64,000 nt of DNA, from positions 984,777-1,048,776 of the forward strand of contig KL197710.1 in NCBI GenBank assembly GCA_000697665.1, given 5' to 3'. This DNA comes from Jaapia argillacea MUCL 33604 (taxonomy: Eukaryota > Basidiomycota > Agaricomycetes > Jaapiales > Jaapiaceae). The notes below the pieces were generated by a model, which saw nothing but the letters and a program-made list of their open reading frames with translations, did no database searches and was not told where the DNA came from. Below are positions 46,777 through 59,270 of this stretch, piece after piece. Position numbers and translations under genes: made by a program. Numbering within the stretch: the first letter of the stretch is position 1; each line of letters begins with the position of its first letter.

Positions 46777-48679
46777 ATGCTGTTGGAAATTGGAGCTCCG
46801 GAGAAAGAGAAACCACCTCAATCGAAGATTTGGTGGAGCAACAGCATATTTTTCGTGTCTGCTCATCTCGCTGCGGCTATTGGCGTACTATACCGTCCCT
46901 ATCATTTGGTTCCGCTTCCAACTCTGCTGTTGGTCTTCTTTACCTGGCAAGCAGCGTGTTTTGGGCGAGTGATGTCTCAACCCAGTGATGTACGATACAC
47001 TAAACTCGGATACATCGCAGTATCACGATCGGTTACCATCGACTCTGGTCGCACAGAGCATTTCGCGCCACGCTCGTCGTGCGACTGGCTCTGGCAGCGT
47101 TGGGCTCATCAGCTTTTCAGGGCTCTATAAAGGTCGGCTTTTTCATCTCCTCGTAGCTCTTTTCGTAGGTGCTGAGAGATGATCTTGAAGTGGTGGTGAG
47201 TAGCCTACCAACTTCAAACAGGACAGCTCAAACTCTTGACAGGTGTCTCAGACATCGATTACACCATGTATGTTTTCCTGCTTTGTCTGCTAATACCCAT
47301 GTTGATATCCTCTCTTCAGCGTTTCACTGATGATCCCCAACACGATCCGTATGTCCGCGCGCCTTGCCATCCGCGAAATTCTAATCGTCTTTTAGATACG
47401 CCGCTACTCGTGGCCTACTATTCTCGCATATGGGATGGATTTTCTACAAGCCATCGTATTCTCGAATGGAGCTTGTCGATCGGGAAGACCTTGATAGTGA
47501 CCCAGGCACGCCGACTCCCTACACTCGATGGTTTGACTCTCACTAAACTCCCTCCAGTCGTCCGTTTACAGCACAAGTACTTTGGTGAGTCTCGTTCGAC
47601 TCCCCACCATCTCCCAGCCCAACCTTGTTCTAGTTCCCTTGGCCGTGGTGTTTGGCTTTGGGCTTCCTATTCTCGCCGGATCGTTCTGGAATGACGCTTT
47701 GGGTGCATTTATTTGGGCTGGTTTAGTCTCTAGGCTTCTGAGTGAGTGCGAGAATGTCGCTGTGCTGCAGTCTTTTTGACTTGGATGGTGTGGATGAAGT
47801 CTGGCACTGTACGTTCTTGGTGAACTCGTACGTTGTCATCGAGTGATCGTACATTCGCATTCGTTGACTCATGTGCAGGCTCGCGCACTGGGACGGTCTT
47901 CAACCATATTCTGACGAGAATACTTCGAGAGGGACTCTTGTAGGTTTCCTCACTCATCTTCAAATGCCTACCTTGACTACGAGCCCAATTAGCTCTTGGC
48001 CTTATTAACCGCTGGCGAAGGCAATCATAACTTTGTGAGCCTATCCACACTCTCGTTAGGTTTGCTTTCTGACAACTCTACGCAGCATGTTCGTTTGTTT
48101 ATGTATGTGAATCCCCTCTCCTGATGATTTCCACAGCATGCTTTCCCGCACGACTTCCGTTCCGGGCCTTCTCTGTTCGACTGGGATCCTTCAAAGTGGA
48201 TGATTCTCGCCCTGCACCAGCTGGGTCTTGTCACAAGTGTTCGACGGGCTCGTAATCCAGATATACAAGAAGCGAAGATGTTCATGGCTCATGGGTTACA
48301 TGAAGGAGTTGCGGTAATGCAGGAGGGTGACAGTCGGTGGGACGGAGAGGAATGGGACACCAAGTCTATACAGCAATATCTCCAAGACCACAAAGCGAAG
48401 TGCCTCCTTTTGATCAATGGCTTTGTCATAGATGGGACAGGATACCTGAAGGAACATGTACGTGAAAGACCTTCTAGTTGGTTGTCATGAAGATATTGAC
48501 CCCACTTGTAGCCTGGGGGTTCCGCACTCCTTCGGAAATACTCTATCCGAATGCCTCAAGGAAATGGGGAGACCGTATGGAGAGATGCTACATGGGCCTA
48601 TGACGGCGGATTGAACAACCATTCTAGAGCGGCGAAAAGGCGAATGAGAGAGCTTAGGGTAGCTAGGTTCAAGCCCTGA
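46777..48679 (+). CDS. OLE1: Delta-9 acyl-CoA desaturase with cytochrome b5 domain
   Basis: ER enzyme that introduces the delta-9 double bond into saturated acyl-CoA. The product reads MLLEIGAPEKEKPPQSKIWW, then FFVSAHLAAAIGVLY, GITIGYHRLWSHRAFRA (His box 1), WWCLRHRLHHRFTDDPQHDPY (His box 2, in two parts), GLLFSHMGWIFYKPSY, RLLIWHCTFLVNSLAHW and AGEGNHNFHHAFPHDF (His box 3). The C-terminal cytochrome b5 domain includes INGFVIDGTGYLKEHPGG with the haem-binding HPGG. The gene is split into more than ten exons. Two introns, 46965-47020 and 47506-47557, start with GC. The start is the ATG nearest the conserved sequence; an upstream exon cannot be excluded. Confidence 0.93.
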
Positions 48680-48922
48680 TATGGCACGTCGTGGTGGCGA
48701 GAACGAATAGATATGGATTGTGCGAAGCTTCGCAGCCAGAGTGTAAGCGAGACGCGTTGAACGCGTTGACGATGTGACGGTAACGTGCCACGTCACGGAA
48801 GCTGGGTTCCAGTGCCCGATGCAACCAAGTCCAGCGAAAGAAATATCCATATCGACGCTGTCCCCAGACTCAAGCCCCCGAAAGAGATCAGTCTAATATT
48901 CCCTAGAATCGTCACCAGGAAG

Positions 48923-51212
48923 ATGTCGAAGAGAGAATTAGGAGACATAGGCGGCGCAAGCCTCGATCCGGATGCCCCACGCGCCAAGCGACGAAAGGAG
49001 GGAGCAGCAGCCAGCCCTCCTCACGACCAAGTTACCGCGCAAACAACGAACACGCCAGGGACCAAGTCAGAGGACGAGGGGCAGGATATAGGAGGGGCTG
49101 GGCTGGGAGACGAAACAGTGAAGGAGCAAGGATTGCAGCTGTGGCAGACGATCAAGGACGCAGTGAACAAAGAGTGGGTGACACGCTCGTTTCCAGTCTT
49201 GCTCTAGCCGCGGCTTCATCGCTCACCTCGTTTACTATTATTTCAACATATTCACAGAGGACGCACCCTTTCAGTTGATTTCCTCCGACTCCCATCAAGA
49301 CGACAATATCCTGCTTATTACACTCAAATCAAGCGACCCATCGCACTCGATGACATCAAGACCAATCTAAACTCCGGTGCTTACAGCTCTTTCGAAGAGG
49401 TCAAGCAAGATTTCGAGACCTGCTTCGTCAATGCGAAACGGTTCAACATTAAGGAGAGTCAGATATGGAAGGATGCAAAGTCGTTGCATGTGAGTGCATA
49501 GTTTTTCCTAGTTACAGTTCACGCTCCACTCCGGGACTTGTCTCGTTCGGTTTCCAAGGCCCATTTACTCACTCACGTTTCACCTAGAAACTCGTCAAGA
49601 AAGAATACGCTAGTATGACTGGCACTGGAGAGGACGACGATATCGACCACGCCGCTGATGGCGATGGAGGTGGTGATGGAGGAGACGCTTCTGGGGACGA
49701 GGGGGATAAGAAGAAGTCCAAGGGGAAAGCGCCCAATATGAACCGACTACTGAAAGGAAGGCTCCAAAAACTGGTCGATAAAACCGACGATAGGTATGCC
49801 CTTCCGTTTGATCGTCCCCGCCCCTCTCCCTCTAATGCTTGTTGATAGCGGTCGCGTCCTTTCTGAAGTGTTTATGGAGCTCCCTAATAAGAAGCAGTGG
49901 TCAATATATTACAAGACGATCAAGCGACCACAGTGTATAGAGAACATCTTCGTACGTCCATGCCCATTACGCCATAGAAGGCGGCTCTCATAGCACCTCT
50001 CAGAAACATCTCAAACGCAAAGAGTATCACACTCCAGCTGAGTTCGCGCGTGATGTTGAGCTCGTCTTCTCGAATGCGATGGAGTTCAATCAGGACCATA
50101 CCCCGATCTGGGAGGATGCCAAAGTGCTCCGAGTAAGTACTGTATTCTGTGATGCGATTCGGTTGCTGAACTTTCGCTTCAAGGACTACTTCCGTCAGCT
50201 AATGTCTGACCTGCCTCCGCCATACTCACTACCAGAATACTCTCAGCCTGTCAAAGAGCCTGCTACGCATTCCACTGCAAAGATCAAACTCAAGGTTCCC
50301 GGAGCAGCACCAACTGCAGCGTCTCCGCCAGTCCCTGCAGATGCTCCTCAGCCTACGAACAACCCTCTTCTATTTCGACTGCCAAGCATGCACGGCCAAG
50401 GCACCTCTCAAGGTAGCTCCAAGTCGCCTGCCAATCAGAGCTCAGTACTACCCACGCCACCTGCGGCATCTTCTACGATTCCTCTTCCTCAGCACCCTAC
50501 TCCACCAACGCCTGCTGAAACCCCTGTACAGGCCACATCTGGCGCTACAACATACGCCCATCACTATCCAAATGCTATTTACCAGCAAACCGCCGCCTCT
50601 CCTGTCACTCGAGCGCCATCCCTACCCGCTCCAACCCCAAATATCCCTACAGCCGGACCATCCACCCGCCCTTCGGCGACCTCACAATCTATGTCTCACT
50701 CCCCGGCACCCAGCACACACCGTCATCGCCCTCTCCAGCATGTCTGCTTGACGACGAAGCCCCTGGGAAGAAGATTAGTCCTCGATTATCGGGATGGTGT
50801 AAAGAGTTGGTCCCTGAGGCTAGTGGGCGGCGAGTCTGGGGTTGTTGTTGCGCAGGTCAAGTTTGTGGGTAACGAGGAAGAGGAGAGCAGTGACGAGGAG
50901 AAACACCCTGACGAACCTGGGGAAGACGCGACTCCCCAGATTGTCAAGGCGAAAAGAGGTAGGGGACGACCAAGAAAGAAGCCGTTGGTCGAGGTGAAGG
51001 TGGATCCTCCCCCAAAGGTAACCAACGGGAAAATTCCTCACAAGGTACCTCGGGGTACAGAAGACGTTGTCGTAAAGCTGAATGGATCTTTGGTGGACAC
51101 CTCGACGCCTGGCGAATGGGATGTGGACTTACCCGTCGGATCCAATGCTCTGGAGGTGGGAGAGAAGGGTGGATCTGTGTGGAAGGTGTATTTGGAACGC
51201 ATGATTGCCTGA
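48923..51212 (+). CDS. Tandem-bromodomain chromatin protein with AT-hook (RSC1/2/4-type)
   Basis: Probable subunit of an RSC/SWI-SNF-class remodeller. After an N-terminal low-complexity part (MSKRELGDIGGASLDPDA) comes bromodomain 1: FLRLPSRRQYPAYYTQIKRP, then FEEVKQDFETCFVNAKRFN. An acidic linker (GDGGGDGGDASGDEGDKK) leads to bromodomain 2: FMELPNKKQWSIYYKTIKRP and FARDVELVFSNAMEFNQDHT. Then a long proline/serine-rich region and a basic AT-hook, KAKRGRGRPRKKP, near the C-terminus. The acetyl-lysine-binding asparagine positions appear as FN in both domains. Order and AT-hook fit the RSC tandem-bromodomain family; I cannot say which member. Confidence 0.9.
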
Positions 51213-51354
51213 ACCTCCTCATTTGGACTCTCCTTTGATTCTTAGGCTTTCTTTGTGCGGTTTTTATCCATCGTTGTTGTATCATTAACCGTTATCCACA
51301 TATTCTACTGGAGATATAGATTAATTGTCCTTGCAATACGGAACGAGTCTCTGG

Positions 51355-53311
51355 TCATGTTCCTATCCCCGAATCTGAGACTTCCTCTTCACTCGAAGGC
51401 TCCGGGATATATCTTTGGTACCTCTCGGGATCGTTTGCCTGGGTTTCGATGTACCGACGCAACATCTCCTCCCTATCAACAGGTCGAACTTCGTAACCCT
51501 CTGATCCCCTGCGAACTCGAGGAGGGCTTCGGCCGTTTCCGTATTGATCGTCATACTCTTCAGAATCGGAAGAGACGGAGGATGTGGACGATATTGGGTG
51601 GCTATCGACGTAAGAAGATTCGCTATAATCAGGATGGTAAGGTGGAACGGCCAGAGCGCGGCGGGAATCGCGCCGTCGAAAGGATGAATTGGCTGTCCGA
51701 AGTCGTGAATTTGAAGGTTGGAGGTTAGGGTTCAATGAATCGTTTGCATAGGTCCAAGGTGAAGAGGGGAGCGTAAACATGTCCTGCGGGCCAGTGTATG
51801 GAGAATGGGATGGATCGCGAGGAGGCCAAACACGGTCGGCGTCAGAATCTGAGGGGCAATAATGAGTAAAGATAAATAACCCGAATTAAAGTAGAAACGG
51901 TGAAGATAAGGCGAAAACGCGACGGTAAAAAGAGTATCCTGATCGCGTCCAGGCATGTACCCACCTCCGCGATCCGATTGACTTGGGCAACTATGGCACC
52001 TCGTATCCGTACTCTGAAGTGCTCTCACCATGCCCTGACCTGTGGAGCTCAATCCACTTACCATGGCCATCTGCAAGAGCGTATTTCAGGCCATTCCCTG
52101 GAGGAACAGTCGGCCAGCACCATAACCATGGGTTGTCGCCTAAAACCGAAGCAATATTGCGTCGGGCACCGAGGTGCTAAACACCAAATGCGTTAGTCCT
52201 GGTGCCTCATCGATATAAACACTACATACATAAGGGAATTTAATCTAGTATTAGGAGAAAGTCAGCAGATTGGACGCAAGACCCGACTGGATATGCGCAC
52301 CTCGTTAATCTTCCCTCGGCGGACTAGATGAGCGACCTTGTCCTTTTCCCAGCCTTCGATGGTCGTAGTATTCCCGAGGAGGCAGTAGAAATGGTAGATG
52401 CTGTGTGCGGCTGTGATCAATTGTGACGGCAGAGAGAGACGCGAAGAGCAAACCTGAAGCCACCGACGGCAAGAGTAACAGGAATACAAGCGGTGTAATT
52501 GAGGACGATGAAGATCAGCTCGAGGCTAGTAGGTTCGTACTAGATGGTAACACTGATTAACCCTTGACAAGACCACAGAACGTGTAACATACCCAGGAGC
52601 GAGGCCCCATAGCAGCGAACACTCTCCGTGTCACCATCACAAGATGATAAGAACATGCCAGGTCGACGTAAAATAGAAATCGTATAAAGTGGCCATAGTT
52701 GAAATACCCGACGCAGTTGTTCACCCAGGGGCAATGATGGTCTGAAGAAATTGAGCGAGAATTCAGATACGAGTCTGCGGAGCATACCCATCCTGAGAAC
52801 ACATCTGGGACAGCATTCGTAAGGACTGATTCTGACCCTCAGCAGTAGCACGTACTTTTCACATTGTCGACAGTGATGTGCTCGCGGTGGCTTGTAGTTT
52901 TCGCAATTCCGACAATATCGAGGAGTACCCGTCAATTTCTTGACTTCATATCCTTCTCCAGATTGAGTGTCCGGTGCCTAGGGAAGCAAATTCCGGCTTT
53001 TGGATGACAAGCCATTGAGGGGATGACTGACCCAAGACGCGGGTACGTGGCCAGGATCCGTGGTGACGCAGAGTGTGTAGTTCCAGAGGAGCATCCCGAC
53101 CAAGACGCTATACCAGACGTTGAATTCAGAATAGATGCGAGAGACCAACTGGTTGGTATGCATACTTGAATGGAATGAGGAGGCTAAGCAGCTCGACGGA
53201 GATCTCCCCGCCATACCATGGCCAAATGATGAAAATCTGGGAGGAATAGGCGATGAAGCAGATGAGACAGGTGGTGAACCCGACGAATATTCGGCCAAAG
53301 AGACGCCCCAT
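51355..53311 (-). CDS. PFA4: DHHC palmitoyltransferase, Pfa4-type
   Basis: Protein S-acyltransferase of the ER membrane; yeast Pfa4 palmitoylates chitin synthase Chs3. The start [19 protein letters not shown] begins the first membrane helix; another follows in [16 protein letters not shown]. The cysteine-rich domain reads [30 protein letters not shown] and then, across an intron, [15 protein letters not shown] with the intact DHHC. The later [15 protein letters not shown] segment is the TTxE motif typical of the family. The C-terminus is long, acidic and serine-rich, ending [11 protein letters not shown]. It is divergent from the next gene with 131 bases between starts. Confidence 0.93.
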
Positions 53312-53442
53312 GGATAGCAGGGAGGTGAGGGGAGGGAGCAAGGAGGATAGGGACAAGCTGTGAGCGGTTGGTGTGCAACTGCCACTCTCTCAAAGCGGAA
53401 ATTCAAATCGAAGGAAAGCAAAACTCTTTGCTCGCAACTATC

Positions 53443-54477
53443 ATGCAGCGGCGCCCTCCTCTGCACCTCCGTGTGGGCCGTATAAGTCAACCAGCCTCTT
53501 GTTTGACTGTCGGGAAACGATACACCTCAGATGTTGCGTCTCCGAGTGCCCCTGCTTCCACTCCTCCGCAAGCTCAGGGGCCCCGACGACGTGCAGTTCC
53601 GGTAGCCAGCAGTTTGGGGAATATCTCGATTGGTACGTGTCATTCTCTGTTATACGTCGATAACATGGTCCTGATATCTGTATATACAGGCAATAAATGG
53701 TCAAAGCCCACATTCACCAAACCCGCACTAAAAATTGACCCCGACCCCGCTCCTGCCCCTGGTTGGACTCCCTCCACCGAGCCACCTGTCCAAGGGACTT
53801 TCGCAAGTCGATTGGCCAAACTTGCAAAATTGGATACAAAACCTGCACAGTCGTTCCCGAAGAAACACTCGTCTCCACCAGCCACCCCCAAGGTGTACAA
53901 GCCGCGTGCTGAATGGGAGAACGATGCTCAGGCGGACAATGGTGGTTTAGAGATTGAATGGGGACAACATTCGCAGGCAGGGCGGGGGTCGAACAGGGGG
54001 GGCAGAAGAGGACAATCAGATGTCGCTTGGCAACCACGATCCCGTGACAGGAAACAGACCCGGCGAGCAGAGGAGGATCGTCTGGGCGCGCATTCGGAGG
54101 GTCTCGCCGAGTCCTACCAGAACGATGATGACGCTGAGGTACCAGCGCGGAGCCGCATGGAGATTGAAGTCACGAATTTCGAGGACATATTCGATACCCC
54201 TCCTGCACTCTCTCATCAAGGGTCGGACAAACCTCTACTTCAAACATCGAGGATGGAGATGCGCGCCCGGCGAGAACTCGAGCATTACGGTGGTGACTAC
54301 TCGCGATACCTTCCACGGTCATTGACTTCGCAGGTCCTTGACCGAAGTAAGGTTGGGCCAGTCAAGTATGCTCAGCTCGCGCTGGCGAGGACCAAGGGTG
54401 TTGGACCCCGCCAGAGGCAGACTACAATGCGAACGATCCAACGTCTGGTTGCGACGGAGAACGAGGTTCGAGTTTAG
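53443..54477 (+). CDS. Uncharacterised protein, probably mitochondrial
   Basis: Two exons (53443-53632 and 53690-54477) give 325 residues. The N-terminus MQRRPPLHLRVGRISQPAS has only basic charges before KRYTSDV, like a mitochondrial presequence. The middle is low complexity (Pro/Ala, then Gly/Arg). The C-terminal part is more ordered, with SRYLPRSLTSQVLDRSKVG, KYAQLALARTKGVGPRQRQ and IQRLVATENEVRV. The last part, with its short basic helices, would suit an RNA or ribosome contact, but this is inference and I do not recognise the family. A TTG-started extension upstream is not credible. Confidence 0.65.
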   Translation: MQRRPPLHLRVGRISQPASCLTVGKRYTSDVASPSAPASTPPQAQGPRRRAVPVASSLGNISIGTCHSLLYVDNMVLISVYTGNKWSKPTFTKPALKIDPDPAPAPGWTPSTEPPVQGTFASRLAKLAKLDTKPAQSFPKKHSSPPATPKVYKPRAEWENDAQADNGGLEIEWGQHSQAGRGSNRGGRRGQSDVAWQPRSRDRKQTRRAEEDRLGAHSEGLAESYQNDDDAEVPARSRMEIEVTNFEDIFDTPPALSHQGSDKPLLQTSRMEMRARRELEHYGGDYSRYLPRSLTSQVLDRSKVGPVKYAQLALARTKGVGPRQRQTTMRTIQRLVATENEVRV

Positions 54478-54697
54478 ACTAGTCACTCCTAGTTTTTAAT
54501 TCAATGCATCCAGGAAAATAACTATAAGTAAATGGGTGAACCAATGAGCCTACGAAATAAAATACTAGGCAGCGAAATAAATCATCAGGGAAAAAGGTGA
54601 GGTGGTATGAAATGGTATGCGAAGGTACCGCCTGACCAATGTACTGATGATACAAAGCCGAAATACGAGACTCAACACCACCAAGCGGTGTGGTAGC

Positions 54698-56860
54698 CTA
54701 GGAGTCATCCGCCAATTGGTCCTCCTCCTCCTCCTCCTCCTCCTCCTCACCACCGGAAAAGTGGCTAAAGCTCGCGGGTTGGTCGACGTTGACATCATCA
54801 TCACGAGGGTCCTCTTCCTGGAAGAATTCCATCCCAACGCCATTCATAGGGTGATCGGGCATTGGGGGATGATCGGCCGTATGGTCCTCGTCCGGCCCCC
54901 CATCCGAATCCTCCTCTCGTAGCCAGAAAGGTAGTTCGAACTCCTGATGTAGTTCGAGCTCTGTTGGTACCTTGACTCCGAAGGCACTAACATGACGCTG
55001 CGTCTTGCGAGCTTGAGCGCCAGTGTTCCTAAGGGCGGCAACCATGAGCAAGCAGGTGGTCGGGGGGTTCACTTTTACAGCGCTACTAGTCCATCGAGGC
55101 ACCGAGGCAGGCGTGGCAACATCGGGAGAGGCTCTCGCATGGCCGGAGGCTGAGATGCTATTTGCCAGTTGGAAAGCGAAGTCGTCGGCAGCTGGAGAGT
55201 CCATGTCCTGGTCGGACACGGATAAACTGCGTCCTCGGGCGGGAGGAGCTTGCTCTTGTATATATTTGCGCTTCCGGGAAGGCTTCCGGTTGCGTGACCT
55301 CTTTTTGAGGGAAATGAACTTGCCGTTCCGAGCTCGCTGTAGAGGGGAAGCTAATTTCGGCGGAGACTGGACGGTGGCTGAGGGACGTTCAGTCGAGGCT
55401 CGCTGGGAATGATTTAGGGCGAAGACACTTACGAGGTGTTTCCATGATCTCTTCATCTGCTGCGATCACAGAGACGGGTGTGAACGGGGCAGGCGTTGTT
55501 GGGTCGACATTGACGATGGCACGCTGAGATCTGGTGGGTCGGACAACGGGGGACCTGGCTGGAGAGGGCATTGAGACCCTCCTCTTCTTAGAGTTTGAAG
55601 GCTCGTCTCGAGCAGGAGGGAACTTGATCCTCAGCTTGATTTTACCTCGCTCTTTCTTGGGCGACTCCACAGGTTCGTCGGGCTCAACAGCCTCAGACTC
55701 CCCGTCGTTCTCAACTTCCTGCTCGACTTCCTGCTCTGCTCCCTGCTCGACCTCATCGTCCTCGACATCGGGCGTGTGTTCCTCTTCGATATCTTCCTCC
55801 AACTCCTCAACTACCATCGGCTCTGGTTCGATTGAAGTTGTGGAGCTTGGCTGACGATTGATCTTTTCCTTCTCCGAACCTCTCCTGTCAGGAGGAAGAA
55901 GAACGCGATATCGATCTTCCAGGTTCAATGCGATGCGAAGCATCTCTTGTCTCCTCCGCTCGCCCTCGTTATAAGCGGCCGCTCCATTGACATGCGCTCC
56001 AGGGAGATTGGCAATACCGTTGTCCTCCCAGGAACTCCCCGCCGTCGAAGGTTGGGTGGGATCAAAGGTGGGAGCAAGTGCGGAGGCCGGCAAAGCCAGA
56101 AAGGCTGATGTATCCATAGCACGCAATTGTTCGATCCGTTCCTTCAGTTTGTACTGCTCGTGTTTGAGTTTCTCCTTCTCGCGGAGTCGTTGCCGTTTTT
56201 CAAACGTTTCGTATTTGCGGTGCCTCTTTTCGTAGACTGCATCAGAGGTGTCTGCCGACTCCTACACAGGATGAGTTGAGTCTTGGTGCGAAGTCACGGA
56301 AATGAGAGAACTGACCTCCTCGGACCCTCGAGGACGGAAACGACCACCAACACTTGCATCCTCGGAAAGTAAACAAAATTCGGGCGTCTGGATGAGTGCT
56401 TGCTCTCTGTATGCCTTGATGACATCCGGCCGGTCAAAATACCGTTCATACGCGTGGCTATTGAGTTCTAATTCGAACGTGGCGGACGAGGAGGATGGCG
56501 GGACCAGCGACGAATTGGTGGTCAGCAGAAAACTAGTGTCGGTTGGAATCAGGGGTTCGTTCTCAACTGTAGTGGGTCTCAATGAAAACTTCCTCGGACA
56601 AAGAGGTAGCACATACATTTCCGCTTATATGCGTCTAATATCATTAAATCGACATCACAGCTTCCAATTCCTGGTCCTCCCCTCCGAGAGCGTGAAGGCT
56701 GCACCCTCTTCGGCCGAGTAGGCATCCCGCCATGGTCCACCATTTCAGCAGCCGTTCCACTGTCCCATCCAGCGTTAATGGCCGGGGAAGCTTCTCGGGC
56801 ACGTCTCTTTCCCAGTGCTTTGCTGGAGTTGCGAGATTCGAGCTTTGTCGCAGTGGTCAT
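54698..56860 (-). CDS. Nuclear-type coiled-coil protein, possibly chromatin-associated
   Basis: Spliced product starts MTTATKLESRNSSKALGKR and continues through PLIPTDTSFLLTTNSSL, FELELNSHAYERYFDRPDVI and RPRGSEE. A basic coiled coil follows, YEKRHRKYETFEKRQRLRE, EKLKHEQYKLKERIEQL. The rest is long, disordered and mixed acidic/basic (EEDIEEEHTPDVEDDEVEQ, KIKLRIKFPPARDE, KKRSRNRKPSRKRK). The coiled segment recalls the SAS4/chromatin-modifier type of region, but I cannot confirm that by reading. A run of GAG codons (54719-54750) encodes a poly-Glu tract near the C-terminus. Four or more exons. Confidence 0.65.
54719..54750. repeat. Trinucleotide (CCT/AGG)n repeat
   Basis: About ten tandem copies of the tcc/cct unit on the plus strand, read on the minus strand as glutamate codons of the gene above. 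Length is likely to vary between strains. Confidence 0.8.
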
Positions 56861-57277
56861 GAGAAGTTGGACGCGTTGAAGTGCTGTGTCGTTGATTGGC
56901 GAGTGGGATCCTTCAAGCGACGACCGAACGAAACAGTGTAGCCCAAGGAAAGTACGTTGATGTTATGACTTGAGGCTGACAGCAGCACGCCTGTCGTCTT
57001 CGATGAACAGTAGGTTCGGATGGGTGAACCTTTGACTCTGGCATGGGCATGTCTTATTACTGAAGAGGTTGGCACACGGTCCAATGATTCTGCATTCTCA
57101 TGAACACACTTGAGAAATTTTATAACGTCAACTCAAACACTCTGTATCTATGTTTGCCTGACGCGGGGAGAGGAAATACACAATGGACGTCGAAGGCAGC
57201 AAAGAAACGTGCCACGTGGGGTAAATAACAGTAAGTACACTGTACAGCGAACAAAATGACAGTTTGCCCATTCCTCC
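56861..57277. other. Intergenic region
   Basis: Between the start of the coiled-coil gene and the stop of NAF1, both on the minus strand. I see no gene; the 3' part is probably NAF1 untranslated sequence. Confidence 0.5.
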
Positions 57278-59107
57278 TTAATGTGTGCCCCCCGCGTTCC
57301 ATCCATTTGGATTGGGACCATAGGCACCGTACTGTGGAAACTGCTGTCCTTGCAAAGCCGCAAGGTCGAATCCATACGCCGATGCAAACCGCGGATTGAT
57401 GTGGGGTTGAACGTATTGTTGCTGTTGTTGAGCCGGATATGCGAAAGAGAACTGATAGGGCGTCTGCTGCGAGTACTGCCGATACGACCATGCTTCAGCG
57501 CCAGGTGGTTGGGCGTAACTGGCATTACCCTGGTACTGCGGGTAATCGTAAACGGGGTCGTTGGGAGGTTGATTGGTCGGAGGCGCCATTTGATGGTTGT
57601 AGCCTTCGTCGATATGACCCGATGGTGGGCGACCTCGACCACGGCCGCGACTGTGACGTCCCCGATCTCTTCGTCCACCGTGATCGGCAGAATCTCTTCC
57701 ACCACGACTCCCGCCGCGCCCTCTCCCTCTCCCACGACCCCTACCCATATGCTGGTCGACAGGCACGGAATCGTGTATGGTGCTTCTGTCGCTCGAAGAT
57801 AGACCAGAAGGGGCATTGGATTTCTCCGCGTCGGGAGCAGGTGGACCAAAATTGTACTCATCCGAGTAGGGATCATCGTACGGTAGAGGCGCCGGCCGTG
57901 ACGGACCTGCACCCATATCCATGTCATATGGACCATGTTCATCGTAAGGGTTCGCTCCGTAGAATGAGTCGGCAGTCATTTCTTGGTCATGCATCTGGGA
58001 CGGTATTGGAGTGGTATGGCGGGAAGAAACCACAGAGGTCGCCCGGGAGTGGCCACGCCTGAGAGGATAAGTTAGCTATTAAAGGACGGAGGGGAAACGA
58101 CGTACTTTTCTTTAAGCTGCCGTTTGTGTGCAGCTTCTTGCTCGTCATCAGAGAACTCCAATTCATCGGCGCCTGGTTCTTCGTCGTGTGCGTTACTAGC
58201 ATCGCTACCTTTGATATGTCTGAGTTGACTCGTGAACACAAACCTACTACGGTGAGGCACGTGGAACACAGGTCGCGATAACTGAACTTTCTCCCTGTCG
58301 ATGGGATAAGTCGCGGGGAATTTTACTTGGTAGAGCGGCTGATACGTGGGACCAAACGTTTCATAAACCTGAAGGGGCGACAGGATTAAGGGACGACGAA
58401 GCAAAGAATGAACTGCAAACTCACATAACCCAATACCTTTCTGTCCTCAAAAACGAGGAGTGTGTCAGCATCGAGGGCCCTTTCATGGGCATTTTGTGCG
58501 CTGTGTGCAGCGGAGCCTTGAATTATCACGACGTCGTCTGAAATGCTCATAACTGTCCCAACGTTCTCGAGCTGTTCGTCAGGTCCAACCTCCGCAATGT
58601 CTGGAACAACCACATCCAAATCAGAAATCTCGTTTTTGGTCTTGACGTTTGCAGCAGAGGCAAAGGAAGTTCCTTGTTCCTCGTTATCGTCCTCAACATC
58701 ATCTATTCGCGGTTTACCGTCGTTGTTTGTCGCCTCTCGGTGATCCTCCTGATCTGATGCAGAACCATCGGAGTCAGAGTCCGACTCTGATTCTGATGCA
58801 GGTCGCGAGCCCGGCCTAGAAGAACCTGCACTACCTCAGGAGAATGTGAACAGAGGAAGCAAGCAAAAGAGAGATATTCGCACCTGTCCACCTCTCTGCC
58901 TTCCAGGGAGAGATTGGCTAAAACTTCATCCTCGCTATCTGTATCTGAAGTCCCGTCGTCGGAACTATCAATACAGTCATCATCTTCCGTTTTACTGGTG
59001 GGCCGAACGGGTACAGGGACATGGCCGACCAGGTCATGTATCAACAGCAGGTCTTGTGGGATGGAGGATGGGACCTTGAAGTCGGATTCAGCAGACGCAT
59101 TCCACAT
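57278..59107 (-). CDS. NAF1: H/ACA snoRNP assembly factor NAF1
   Basis: Assembly factor that holds the place of Gar1 during H/ACA snoRNP formation. The product begins MWNASAESDFKVPSSIPQD and has an acidic serine-rich region (SSDDGTSDTDSEDEV, SESESDSDSDGS). The Gar1-like core reads LENVGTVMSISDDVVIIQG, ALDADTLLVFEDRKVLGYV, YETFGPTYQPLYQVKF and YPIDREKVQLSRPVFHVP. After it, SDASNAHDEEPGADELEFS is the acidic motif common in Naf1, followed by RGRGRGRGRGGSRGGRD, an RGG-type tract, and a Gln/Tyr/Pro-rich C-terminus. Four or more exons. The upstream in-frame GTG is not a credible start; the ATG at 59107 is used. Divergent from EF-Ts (163 bases). Confidence 0.9.
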
Positions 59108-59270
59108 GTCTTCTGATGTCCTTGAGCCTCCCACTTTGCCAGAGAATTGATGTGATGAAGCGGTAAGCTTGGGAAGGCAGACTCAGAAATGAAGTTCGTG
59201 ATTGAGATTCGACGCGGCCAATTTTTTTCATTTCCACCCGCCACCGACGCGTCGAAGAACCTCCAAAATC

